This document shows positions 12,168 to 23,292 of a stretch of 64,000 nucleotides of DNA, piece after piece; positions within the stretch are counted from its first letter, which is position 1, and each line of letters opens with the position of its first letter. Below the pieces are notes generated by a model that had not been told where the DNA came from, searched no databases, and was given only the letters and a program-made list of their open reading frames with translations. Made by a program: the position numbers and the translations under genes. The stretch lies in assembly GCA_029844215.1 (NCBI GenBank), contig JAQGDG010000276.1, positions 62,001 to 126,000 of the forward strand, given 5' to 3'. The DNA is from Przewalskia tangutica (taxonomy: Eukaryota > Streptophyta > Magnoliopsida > Solanales > Solanaceae).

Positions 12168-13046
12168 CGCAAGCATAACAAGCTGTCGAAGAAGTACGAC
12201 ACACCCCACAATGACACTTACCACAACGGCCACACCGAGGTGGGGGTGGCCTCCTCTGGCTAACACCCCTTTCTCCGAACCATCAATCACGAATCGATCC
12301 GGGTAGCCGAGTCCTCCTACTTGCATCCCTCCTACTAGGACATCCTTTCGACACATGGCCCTGACGACCGCAGGTAAAACAAGCATCAACAAAAGATGAC
12401 ATTCCCCGGGATGACGCCTGCCACACTGTGAATACTGAGGAAACAACTGAATCCGGTCGGTTGGAACCTACGTATCTCGTGAACGAAGCCCCGAGCTCGA
12501 CCAACTCCGCATACCCCGAACGCCCCAACCACAGAGGACCACTGCACCGGTGGGGCGCATATCCAGTCTTACGAGGCGATTCGCCTCGAAAGTTACAAAA
12601 GGACCTGCCGTCCGCCTCTTCACGATCTTGGTTAATCCGTCGATCTCTACGTTCCTTTGTGTGCTGCGCATAAGCCTGTACGCAGGCCATGCTCATGCCT
12701 GACTGAAGAGCTATTCTTACACAACCTTCTCTTAGATATTCATCAAGGCCCGCGATAAATCGGTACATCATATACCCTCTGGTAGCTTAAATCCCTAGCT
12801 AATAACAGGGTCGTCTCTTTGCAGTCTATATTCTCTGTTCCTGGTCGTGGAACTGAAGGTGTAAATGTCATGGTCGCAGTAGGAACTGCTGCCGACGCTA
12901 AACTCATTGGGCCGGGCGACGTCGCGTAACTCCCGAATGAAGCACCACCCGGTGATGATTGGGCTGTGCCTCGTAACCCTCTCGTGTTCTACTCGCAGCC
13001 TCGGCCGCCTTGCCTCTTCTGGCCCGGTTGCCTTACGCGGAGGCAT
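12168..13046 (-). pseudogene. gag remnant of B with intact upstream zinc knuckle
   Basis: Starts M-P-P-R-K at 13046. A 162-codon open stretch (12771-12283) carries the C-terminal half of the capsid-like region, starting MMYRFIAGLDEYLREGC, then a basic region, then a perfect CCHC knuckle at residues 131-144 (CFTCGRQGHVSKGC, 12381-12340). Further down, the second knuckle begins C-Y-A-C at about 12180 and then stops, because ~110 bp present in A and F is missing. Nucleic-acid binding in the particle is the expected role of the knuckle. Confidence 0.75.
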
Positions 13047-13155
13047 AGCGGTAAGGGAAAGAAATACGTTAGAGGTCCAACTTATAACACGACTCTAAGG
13101 CACGATCTACGAGTGAGAAGAATGGAAACCAATCCTAAATATCCTATAGCCTCAC

Positions 13156-13187
13156 GATTATTGGTGTGGTGCAACACACCGATAATC
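13156..13187 (-). other. Leader hairpin of B
   Basis: Minus-strand arms GATTATCGGTGTG and CACACCAATAATC pair at 12 of 13 positions. The loop has lost two bases and reads TTGCAC rather than TTGTGCAC. Confidence 0.65.
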
Positions 13188-13230
13188 AAGACTCTACTAG
13201 ATACGGTCTGACACTTTCCGAGGATTAATC

Positions 13231-13241
13231 GCTCGATACCA
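13231..13241 (-). other. Primer binding site of B
   Basis: TGGTATCGAGC on the minus strand, six bases from the LTR end, one base short of the tRNA complement. Confidence 0.75.
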
Positions 13242-13246
13242 CTTTT

Positions 13247-13831
13247 TGTCACGACCAACCGCCCGTGGATCGTGCCTTACCCGCACCCAAGTAGCCATAC
13301 ATCGTAATAATCTAATATAAAACAAGACATGAATAAAGTGAAGTGTAAAACAGCTTATCCGAGAAAAGTTGTCTTTCGGCATGTATATATAACAACTAGA
13401 ACGATTACATCCTTTACAATTCTGCCACAACATTTAGATGCACTTAAGAGTTTTATCAACAATGACGGACAGTGGCCCGCCATACCACAATGTAAGTACC
13501 TACCACGACAGGACTATACCATCGATAAGCCTCGGGAACGGAGCTTCCCAAACGCCGAATCGTGACCTAGAGCGAGGATCAACGATCGTGTACTCTACTG
13601 CGGCATGAACGCAGCCTCGAAGAAGCCGCATAACAGTACCAAGTATGTGAAATCGTAGCATCAAGTAAAATCACGATTTAAAACCATTTGCAAATACAAC
13701 CAGTTCAAGCGCATATAGTGTCACAACATAAACAAGAGCGAGGTAGATAAATCATAATGTGTCTTTTCTAGGCCGCGAATGATCGAAGCAAGGCCAATCG
13801 CCCATAGTATCATTATGCGTGTTTAATCACG
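13247..13831 (-). repeat. LTR of B, right copy, left-hand part
   Basis: Starts TGTCACGACC and follows the A/F LTR to about 13640. The last ~190 bp (13640-13831) has no counterpart in the A LTR and seems specific to B. It ends at the A2 insertion point with TCACG. Confidence 0.7.
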
Positions 13832-16814
13832 TGTCACGACTAACCCGGCCCGTGGATCGTGCCTTACCCTGCACCCAAGTAGCCATACATCGAGTAATCG
13901 GCGAATATAAAACAAGACATGAATAAAGTGAGGTGTAAAGCGCTTATTCGAGAAAACTTGCCTCATGCATATATATATATATCAACTAGAACGATACATC
14001 CCTTTTTACAATTACGCCACAACATTACATGCACTTAAGAATGATATGACAACAATGGCGGGACAGTGGCCCCGCCATACCACCGAATGTAAGTACCTAC
14101 AACGAGGGGACTATACCATCGATAAGCCTCGAGAAACGGAGCTTCCCAAAATGCTGAATCGTGATCCTAAGAGCGAGGATCGATGATTGGTGTACCTTAC
14201 TGCGGCATGAACGCAAATTTCCGGAGGAGTCGATAATGAGTACAGTATGAAACTGAAATACGTAAATGAAATCATAGTAGTCTATATAAAATAGGAGACA
14301 TGTATGATAACCAAACTCTGATTCACAATAAATAAGCGGTCATGTCAAGTCGAGGACTCACGCCTCAAAGTCATCACTCAAATATAACTATGGGTCTCAC
14401 GCCCACAACATCAATCATTCCGTGGAATACCTTCCTCACCGCCGATCTATGATATAAAAGCACGAGGAATACACATGAACACCAGTCCCACGTGTCATCA
14501 TAAAAACCGTGCGGGGTAAGTACGAAGGCAAAGCGACTACTAAAACCCAGCACCAACAAGGTCATAAATCGTATCATGAGATCTGTCTGACCGTCACATG
14601 ATCAAAGGCGGCCTTCGCGCGATATCTAATGTCGCGTCTAGCCACGGAACTTCGCGACTCCGCGCAGGCCACTCCAATGGCCCGCATGAGGTATTCCGCA
14701 TCGGTAGCTACTCCCGGCATCGTCCCGACTCGCATCCGCGTGGCGCCACATAGACGCGTGAGGTATAACCCCGCACACTAACCGGAACTCTCGTAGCTCG
14801 CGTAGGTCCTCGGACCCGCATGAGGTATTCTCGAATCATGGTCCCAGACCGCCTGAGATATACCCCGCATCGGAGGGCAGCTTAACCCCCGGGATCATGT
14901 CAAGGTGAGTGGTACAATACCAACATAATGGCTGATCGTTAAACAACATAAGCGCGATCGAGGGAAACCCCTTTACACAAACATCACAAGATACTAACAC
15001 ACGTAGCATCCTAACATGTTTACTTATCAAACCAACAAGAAAGTTTTACAAGGCTATCACAACCCAACACAATCAAGTTATTCACACAAGGTACTTTCTA
15101 CTTTATGTTAAACAAGTTCGGTTTTTATCTCCAAAGTACTTAAATACATTAACTCTTTAAAGATCCGCTTCTTTCACAAAAGTCACACAATACGTAGTAT
15201 TAAAATAGAGTGACTATCTTTTTAAGTAAACCAAAACACTTCTCTTTGTAAAATCAAGTAACAACATTCTTTTCCAAACGTTCAAGTTTGCCTAATTTTA
15301 AATACTCAAGTTTCTCATTTTCGAAAGGTTTCGTAGTTCATAGTTTTAATCACTTAATGATATAATTCTCTTTTAAAACCATTTGAGAAACATATGCCTT
15401 ATATGTGAGTAGGTTATTCTTGTTTATAACAATCTTATAACAGCAGCCATGATCTAGGAAATGTAATATCATTTTGTCTCATCTTAGCTTTTATGCAGAT
15501 GGAGGTTTCTCTCTTGGTTTAATAATACTTAAATAGTCATTACATTTCCCTTTATTAGCGCCACGTGGTCCTGCATTCGATACTTATTCGATTTCAAATC
15601 GGTAAAACATTATTCCTTTTAAAAACCAAGTACTCATTACTCACGAATGAGGTTTCACACTTTTAACAAAATTGATTAATTCAATTAAGTCAAGTCTCTT
15701 ATCTTTTAAGATCAAGTCTCTTAACTTCTAAAATCAGTAAACCATTCTTTTTACTTCTCTTAAGCCGTTATACCTAACTTCCCATAAAGCTAGTATAACT
15801 CTTAAGCTTTTAAAACCAAGCATTACTCTTCTTTCAAAAGGTTTCTTAACTCTTTTGAATTCTGCATTCTTTTTATTGGGCTTAAGTCAAAAGACATTAC
15901 CGTAAAACTACGTTCGATTACACACGTCGTCTACCGTCTTATATATATATTCTTTTAAAATATCATGCTCAAGAGGATAGGAAGAATCACATACCTCGCG
16001 ACGATTATCGACTATTAGCAAAACGCTCCACGGCTATAACCCGGCTAGCCTTGTCCACCTTTCAAGTAGAACATGCTACTTGCAGAACTTTCAACCTATA
16101 AAGGTTATACAAGTCTATCAACGTCTAGACTACTCGGTAGAATAAATCTAGATACAAGATTCTACGGAAAATTGGGCAGCACTTCACTACCCGTCAAACT
16201 TTACAAGTCTACTGTAAATACAGTCCTATGTAAGTACAGTTCAATTCCCTTCTTATATACCTCCCTGGTATATACTTATACTTAATTCTTATACTTCAAT
16301 AGTATGTAAACTCAATTACAAAAGGGAGAAAAGATATTTACCTCGATAAGCCCAAAATTATCCAAGTTTAAATGTCGATCTTGAGCAACGTTTAGCTCCT
16401 ACACTGGGCGCTCCAACCCGCTCCAAACAACCCTTAGAAGTTCTACGCAACTTCTTCTTAATACTTCAACCGACTATGAAGATTTTCCTTAGGGTTTCGT
16501 TTTGAGACAAAAAGGGCATAAGGTAGTATTTCCGGGCTCTACGTATAGAGGTATCTTTGGAATACTACAAGGTAAGGCTAAGGTATTTTGGTATAGTAAC
16601 TATACTTGGAGAGTATTTTCTACCAAGACGTGGTACCTCTGCCACCCCACTAGGAGGGTGTACCGTCGCCAAGGCCTCACAGGAGGGGGTGTACCCCTCG
16701 GCCAAGGCCTTCTCGAAGGGGGAGGGGGGGGGGGGGGACGAAACCAACAAGAAAGGAGGGAGGATTTCAAGACTTGGAAATTATTGTGGATGAAGAAGTC
16801 TTCAAAGGGGGGGG

Positions 16815-16824
16815 TATTTATAGG
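16815..16824 (-). promoter_or_regulatory. TATA box of left A2 LTR
   Basis: CCTATAAATA on the minus strand followed by eight C. Confidence 0.65.
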
Positions 16825-16904
16825 AAGATCAATGGCCAAGATCAAGCCATGTGGGGGGCAAGTGGAGGGCCAAGATTTGCCCAAGTGCCCCCTATCCCTA
16901 CTCC

Positions 16905-16977
16905 ACAAAACAAGGCACAAAACAAGGCACCAAACAAGGCACAAAATAAGGCACAAAATAAGGCACAAAATCGTGCC
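16905..16977 (-). repeat. 12-bp minisatellite in LTR
   Basis: Six units, same unit order as 7670-7740. Confidence 0.8.
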
Positions 16978-17242
16978 AAGAACCGGCCACAAGACCGCCC
17001 ACTTGAGGGTGACAAGTGTCGCCCTCTCGTTGGTCCAAAATATTTCGTCTCTCGGAAAAATCCGCAAAAATTATAAATGACATAGCCGAATTTTTCCCCT
17101 CGCAAGCTTTGTAAAACGTTTCGTCGAAAAACGATTCTTTTCGGTAGTTGTGAACAAATATTTTCGATCCTTGCCTATCTTAAGGCTCAAACTTTCGTAC
17201 GTACGTCCTTACGTACATACTCTGGAAATACGGGGTATAACA

Positions 17243-17277
17243 TTCTCTCCTCCTTAGAAACATTCGTCCCGAATGTT
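17243..17277 (-). other. PPT of A2 with adjoining inverted repeat
   Basis: Minus-strand purine tract AAGGAGGAGAGAA beside the LTR. The inverted repeat arms are 17259-17266 and 17270-17277. Confidence 0.8.
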
Positions 17278-17699
17278 CTTTCTAAGTCTCAAAACACACA
17301 TGCGCCAGTATAGTTTTCACTGCTATACTTACGAAAACAATCACGCCACACCTGACCATAAAATAACACACGCGCAAATACTAACATCCAAGTCCACGAG
17401 GAATCACCTCTAACATAACCAAAGCTCCTACCCGAGGTCTAAAATATACTTCGCCCTTCACTTTACAAACGAAATGATCACACCTCTGTTCTTAACACAT
17501 GCTCGCTTTCCTTACTCGTCGTACCGCTCGTTACTCGAACTCTTTCTCATAACTTACCACATTTCTTTTACTGCTTCAGCTTCCAAACCTCTGGGTTACT
17601 ACCCCAACTTGGTCATCATTAACTGGGAACACTCCGGATGGATCTCCGATACTTTTCCGAAAATAACAACACGAAAGACCGGACGTACCGCCTCCTACG

Positions 17700-18250
17700 T
17701 CGGACGGCAATGCTAACTATAGGCAACTTGGCCTATTTTTCCAAATGATCTGAAAAGGCCCAAAGTAACTCGGGATAAGTTTCCTCTGTTTTCCGAATCT
17801 CGTCACACCGCCGGTGGTACCTTGAAGACCCACACTGAACTCCAAGCGTCGTAAATCGATTATCCGCCGACTTCTGTTGACAAGCCGCCGATAACCTCTC
17901 TGGATAGGCTTCACCCTATCCACATCCTGCTGAAACAAGAATGAACCATCTATCTGAACCTGGCCAGCATCGAACCAATCGACCGGCAACTTATACTCCC
18001 GCCCCTACAAGGCGTCATAAGGCAATATCCGAACACTGAAATGGTAGCTAAAAACACTCCCTCAACAGGAGGCAACAATCCTCACCGCTACCCCTGAAAT
18101 CCAAACACTAGACCGAGGGCGAATGCGTGCGAGACTCACGAGTTCCTAACCTGCTGGTAAAACTTCCGAAAGAAATAGCCATAACACGGGCTTCACTGCG
18201 TCATAAGGTGAAAGTAGGCACCCGTGCAGCCTTACAACCTTCCGATATAA
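17700..18250 (-). pseudogene. Integrase remnant of A2
   Basis: The clearest integrase remnant in the window. The minus-strand frame 17989-17717 (90 codons) holds VDWFDAG near its start, then a basic helix-like stretch, then residues RFGK and GPFQII, which fit the C-terminal GPY/F-type DNA-binding module of Ty3/gypsy integrases. Beyond 17717 the similarity continues out of frame (VAY, then LALP). The core segment around RLHGVP is near 18245. No catalytic triad can be assembled as written. What it proves is ancestry from a pol-bearing element. Confidence 0.65.
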
Positions 18251-18939
18251 TCATGTCGCAATCCTCTGCGAGTAAGCGGTCTTGGTGAAAGACAAGAGGA
18301 TCGACCTCATCGGCGGACCTGCGGTCGAACGCATCCACGAACTCGTCTGCTGGTTAACTAAACTTGGGCCTAACACCTCGTGACCCTACGCTGGCGGGAC
18401 CACCACGACCCACCACCAAAGCAGTGCGGGTTGACCGTAGCGTAGCCTCAACCCGACCCACTTTCGCGCAAAACACTTGCTCCCCGATCCGGAACAATCT
18501 CACTAATCAAGTTACGAGAACCTAGCGGTCTTCTTAACTCAACTACCCTCTTTCATTCACACTACTCAGGGACTCATCCCATAAACATAGCTCACGTGTA
18601 CCATGTACTATGATAAGGGTCAAACACATAAAAATATATAAATCTCTAACTCGAGATGGCCTTGCCTCTAAGGTCTCTACGTATAAAACTCTAAGGCTCA
18701 CACTTTCCTTATCCCCAATCTTACCCTTTTAACTAACCATGATTTCTAATCACAATTAACACACTGCTATCAGAACATAGCACTTAAGATATACTCATCT
18801 TATCACATATACTAATCTCTAGAGGGTTAAAGATATGCCTGTATCTACTGCTTCACTTCCCTTTGTCGTTCTAATTAATCCTGCCCTGTTGGGCGCATAG
18901 CTAGGGAAGATGATGAATTAGCCACTGATCCCGAAGGCT
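18251..18939 (-). other. Internal spacer of A2
   Basis: Non-coding counterpart of 2961-3659. The part 18500-18860 is nearly identical to 3200-3560, a sign of how recent the duplication is. No gene seen. Confidence 0.5.
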
Positions 18940-19706
18940 GAGTTTCTACATCCGCGCCACCTGCAGTGGACAATTTCGCAAATGGCCTGTGGTGTAAGCA
19001 TAACAAGGCTGTCGAAGAAGCGACACTCCCACAACGACACCTACCACAATGGCCACGCGAGGTGGGGTGGCCTCTCAACTAACACCGCCTCTCCGACCAT
19101 CGAATCCGGTGAACGAAGCGGTATCTGTGAATTAGAAGCCCTGGAGCCCTGACCAACTCCTGCATACCCCGAACGTCCTGAACCCTGTGGAGGACCATTC
19201 TGCACTGGCGGAGGCGCATATCTAATCTGCTGCTGAGGTGGTTCACCTCGAAAGTTACCAAAGGACCCTGCTGTTCTGGCCCTCTTCTGCTGATCTTGGT
19301 TAACCCGTTGATCCCTACGTTTCTCGGCCTGCTGCGCATAAGCCCGTACACAGGCCATGCTCAAGCCTAACTGAAGAACTACTCTTGCACAACCCTCTCT
19401 TAGATAGTTATCAAGACCCGTGATAAAGCGATACATCATACTCTCTGGTAGCTACATCCTTAGCTAGTAACGAGTCTCTTTGCAATCTATACTTTACGCT
19501 GCCGTCGTGGGCGAAGGTTCGAATATCATGGCGCGGTAATGGAGCTAATTGCGTGTGCTAGACTCTGCTTTGGGGTGGCGGCGCCAGCGAACTCCCGAAT
19601 GAAGCACCAACTCGGGTGATGGTTGGGCTGTGCCCTCGTAACCCTCAGATTTACTCGCAGCTCCTCACCGCCTTGCCCTTCAGGCCGGGTTGCCTTACGG
19701 AGGCAT
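18940..19706 (-). pseudogene. gag remnant of A2
   Basis: Start M-P-P-R-K near 19706. A 132-codon open stretch (19439-19041) reads MMYRFITGLDNYLREGCAR and then a basic, glutamine-rich linker (FRGEPPQQQ), matching the end of a Retrotrans_gag-type domain. The knuckle near 18990-18955 reads C-x2-Y-x4-H-x3-C: second cysteine lost and one codon short. The first knuckle is missing, as in A1. Confidence 0.75.
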
Positions 19707-19813
19707 AATGGTAAGGGAAAGAAATACGTTAGAGGTCCGACTTATAACACGACTCTAAGCACGATCTCGAGTGAGAAGAATGGAAACCGATCCTAAATAT
19801 CCTATAGCCTCAC

Positions 19814-19846
19814 GATTATTGGTGTGGTGCACAACACGCGATAATC
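19814..19846 (-). other. Leader hairpin of A2
   Basis: Minus-strand arms GATTATCGCGTG and CACACCAATAATC with the loop TTGTGCAC intact. The first arm is one base short. Confidence 0.65.
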
Positions 19847-19890
19847 AAGACTCTACTGATCACGGTCTGTAGACACTTTCAGGATTAATC

Positions 19891-19902
19891 GCTCTGATAC
19901 CA
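19891..19902 (-). other. Primer binding site of A2 (full-length form)
   Basis: TGGTATCAGAGC on the minus strand, an exact match to the 12-base form complementary to initiator-Met tRNA, four bases from the LTR end. It is the only PBS in the window with CAG intact. Confidence 0.9.
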
Positions 19903-22873
19903 CTTTTGTCACGACCAACAGGGCGTGGTAGTGCCTTACGGGCACCCAGTAGCCATACATCGAGTAATCGCGGAATATAAAACAAGACATGAATAAAGTG
20001 AGGTGTAAAGCGATTATCTGAGAAAACTTGCCTTGCGGCATATATATATATATCAACGAAATTCGTCCCTTTTACAATTACGCCTGCATTACTACAGACC
20101 TCTAGAATGATATGACAATAATGGCGGGGCGGGGCCGCCATACCCTGAATGTAAGTACCTGATGACAGGACTATACGTGATAAGCCTCGGAGAAAGCGGA
20201 GCTTCCCAAACGCTGAACTGATCTAGAGCGAGGATCGATGGCGCGTGTACCTCTACTGCGGCATGAGCGCGGCCCGGAGAGTCGATACAACAGTACCAAG
20301 TATGTGGCAAAATCGTAAATGAAATCATAGTAGTCTATATAAAGCAGGAGACATGTATGATAACCAAACTACGATTCCTGATAAATAAGCGATCATGTCA
20401 AGTCGGGGACTCACGCCTCAAAGTCATCACTCAAATATAACTATGGGTCTCACGCCACAACATCAATCATGCTCGTGGAATACCTTCCTCACCTGGCGAT
20501 CTATGATATAAAAGCACCAAGGAATACACATGAACACCAGGTCCACTGTGTCATCATAAAAGCATGCGGGTAAGTGCGAAGGCATAGCCGACTACTAAAA
20601 CCACGGTACCAACAAGGTCATAAAGCGTATCATGAGATCTGTCTAGGCCGTCACATGATCAAAGCCGCCACTCGCCCGCGATATCTAATGTGCGCGTCTA
20701 GCCACAGAACTTCCGCGACTCGCATAGGCCACTCCGATGGCCGCGTGAGGTATTCCGCGTCGAGGTAGCTACTCCCGGCGTCGCCCGGACTCGCGATCCG
20801 CGTAGCGCATAGACCGCGTGAGGTATAACCCCGCACCGACACGGAACTCGTAGCTCGCGCATAGGTCCCTGGACCCGCGTAGGTATTCTCGAATCATAGT
20901 CCCGCATCGCCGAGATATACCGCGTCGGAGGCGGCTTAACCCCGGGATCATGTCAAGGTGAGTGGTACAATACCAACATAACGGCTGATCGTTAAACAAC
21001 ATAAAGCGCGATCGAGAAACCCTTTACACAAACATCACAAGATACTAACACACGTAGCATCCTAACATGTTTACTTATCAAACCAACAAGAAAGTTTTAC
21101 AAGGCTATCACAACCCAACACAATCAAGTTATTCACACAAGGTACTTTCTACTTTATGTTAAACAAGTTCGGGTTTTTATCCCCAAAGTACTTCATACAT
21201 TAACTCTTTAAAGATCCGTTTCTTTCACAAAAGTCACACAATACCCGTAGTATAAAAATAGAGTGACTATCTTTTTAAGTAAACCAAAACACTTCTCTTT
21301 GTAAAATCAAGTAACAACATTCTTTTCCAAACGTTCAAGTTTGCCTAATTTTAAATACTCAAGTTTCTCATTTTCGAAAGGTTTCGTAGTTCATAGTTTT
21401 AATCACTTAATGATATAATTCTCTTTTAAAACCATTTGAGAAACATATGCCTTATATGTGAGTAGGTTATTCTTGTTTATAACAATCTTATAACAGCAGC
21501 CATGATCTAGGAAATGTAATATCATTTTGTCTCATCTTAGCTTTTATGCAGATGGAGGTTTCTACTGGTTTTAATAATACTTAAATAGTCAATACATTTC
21601 CCTTTATTAAGCTATTTGTAGTGCATTCGATACTTATTACGATTTCCAAATCGGTAAACATTATTCCATTTAAAAACCAAGTACTCATTACTCACGAATG
21701 AGGTTTCACACTTTTAACAAAATTGATTAATTCAATTAAGTCAAGTCTCTTATCTTTTAAGATCAAGTCTCTTAACTTCTAAAATCAAGAAACCATTCTT
21801 TTTACTTCTCTTAAGCCGTTATACCTAACTTCCCATAAAGCTAGTATAACTCTTAAGCTTTTAAAACCAAGCATTACTCTTCTTTCAAAAGGTTTCTTAA
21901 CTCTTTTGAATTATGGCATTCTTTTTATTGGGCTTAAGTCAAAAGACATTTACCGTAAAACTACGTTCGATTACACACGTCGTCTCGTACTATATATATA
22001 TTCTTTTAAAATATCATGCTCAAGAGGATAGGAAGAATCACATACCTCGCGACGATTATCGACTATTAGCAAAAGCGCTCCACTGGTATAACCGCTAGCC
22101 TTGTCCACCTTTCAAGTAGAACATGCTACTTGCAGAACTTTCAACCTATAAAGGTTATACAAGTCTATCAACGTCTAGACTACTCGGTAGAATAAATCTA
22201 GATACAAGATTCTACGGAAAATTGGGCAGCACTTCCCTACCCGTCAAACTTTACAAGTCTACTGTAAATATAGTCCTATGTAAGTACAGTTCAATTCCCT
22301 TCTTATATACCTCCCTGGTATATACTTATACTTAATTCTTATACTTCAATAGTATGTAAACTCAATTACAAAAGGGAGACAAGATATTTACCTCGATAAG
22401 CCCAAAATTATCCAAGTTTAAATGTCGATCCTGAGCAACGTTTAGCTCCTACACTGGGCGCTCCAACCCGCTCCAAACAACCCTTAGAAGTTCTACGCAA
22501 CTTCTTCTTAATACTTCAACCGACTATGAAGATTTTCCTTAGGGTTTCGTTTTGAGACAAAAAGGGCATAAGGTAGTATTTCCGGGCTCTACGTATAGAG
22601 GTATCTTTGGAATACTACAAGGTAAGGCTAAGGTATTTTGGTATAGTAACTATACTTGGAGAGTATTTTCTACCAAGAGGGGGGGTACCTCTCGGCCACC
22701 CCACTAGGAGGGGGGGTGTACCCCTCGGCCAAGGCCTCTAGGAGGGGGGGTGTACCCCTCGGCCAAGGCCTTCTCGAAGGGGGAGGGGGGGACGAAACCA
22801 ACAAGAAAGGAGGGAGGATTTCAAGACTTGGAAATTATTGTGGATGAAGAAGTCTTCAAAGGGGGGGGGGGGG

Positions 22874-22883
22874 TATTTATAGG
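22874..22883 (-). promoter_or_regulatory. TATA box of right A2 LTR
   Basis: CCTATAAATA on the minus strand followed by 13 C (plus-strand G run 22861-22873). Confidence 0.65.
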
Positions 22884-22963
22884 AAGATCAATGGCCAAGA
22901 TCAAGCCATGTGGGGGGCAAGTGGAGGGCCAAGATTTGCCCAAGTGCCCCCTATCCCTACTCC

Positions 22964-23036
22964 ACAAAACAAGGCACAAAACAAGGCACCAAACAAGGCA
23001 CCAAACAAGGCACAAAATAAGGCACAAAATCGTGCC
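22964..23036 (-). repeat. 12-bp minisatellite in LTR
   Basis: Six units, but with two CAAACAAGGCAC units in a row where the other A LTRs have one. Confidence 0.8.
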
Positions 23037-23292
23037 AAGAACCGGCCACAAGACCGCCCACTTGAGGGTGACAAGTGTCGCCCTCTCGTTGGTCCAAAAT
23101 ATTTCGTCTCTCGGAAAAATCCGCAAAAATTATAAATGACATAGCCGAATTTTTCCCCTCGCAAGCTTTGTAAAACGTTTCGTCGAAAAACGATTCTTTT
23201 CGGTAGTTGTGAACAAATATTTTCGATCCTTGCCTATCTTAAGGCTCAAACTTTGACGTCGCCCTTACGCATACTGGAAATACGGTATAACA

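Larger units (their letters stand above)
13832..17242 (-). repeat. LTR of A2, left copy (3' LTR, 3.41 kb)
   Basis: TGTCACGACT start and GGTATAACA end on the plus strand. Same order of contents as the A1 LTR: (TA)n near 13970, GC-rich tandem block about 14640-14875, TATA box 16815-16824, minisatellite 16905-16977. Near the right end, 17199-17220 contains arms GTACGT and ACGTAC around a 4-base spacer. Confidence 0.9.
13832..23292 (-). mobile_element. Element A2, complete RT-less Ty3/gypsy element (9.46 kb)
   Basis: Both LTRs are complete (13832-17242 and 19907-23292), with a 2.66-kb internal region holding PPT, integrase remnant, spacer, gag remnant, leader hairpin and an intact PBS. It is the best-preserved member of family A and is nested in the right LTR of B. 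The altered TCCTG duplication at both ends supports true insertion. Confidence 0.85.
19907..23292 (-). repeat. LTR of A2, right copy (5' LTR, 3.39 kb)
   Basis: Same ends and contents as the left copy. TATA box 22874-22883 with a 13-base C run. The minisatellite differs by one unit conversion. GC-rich tandem block about 20690-20935. Confidence 0.9.
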
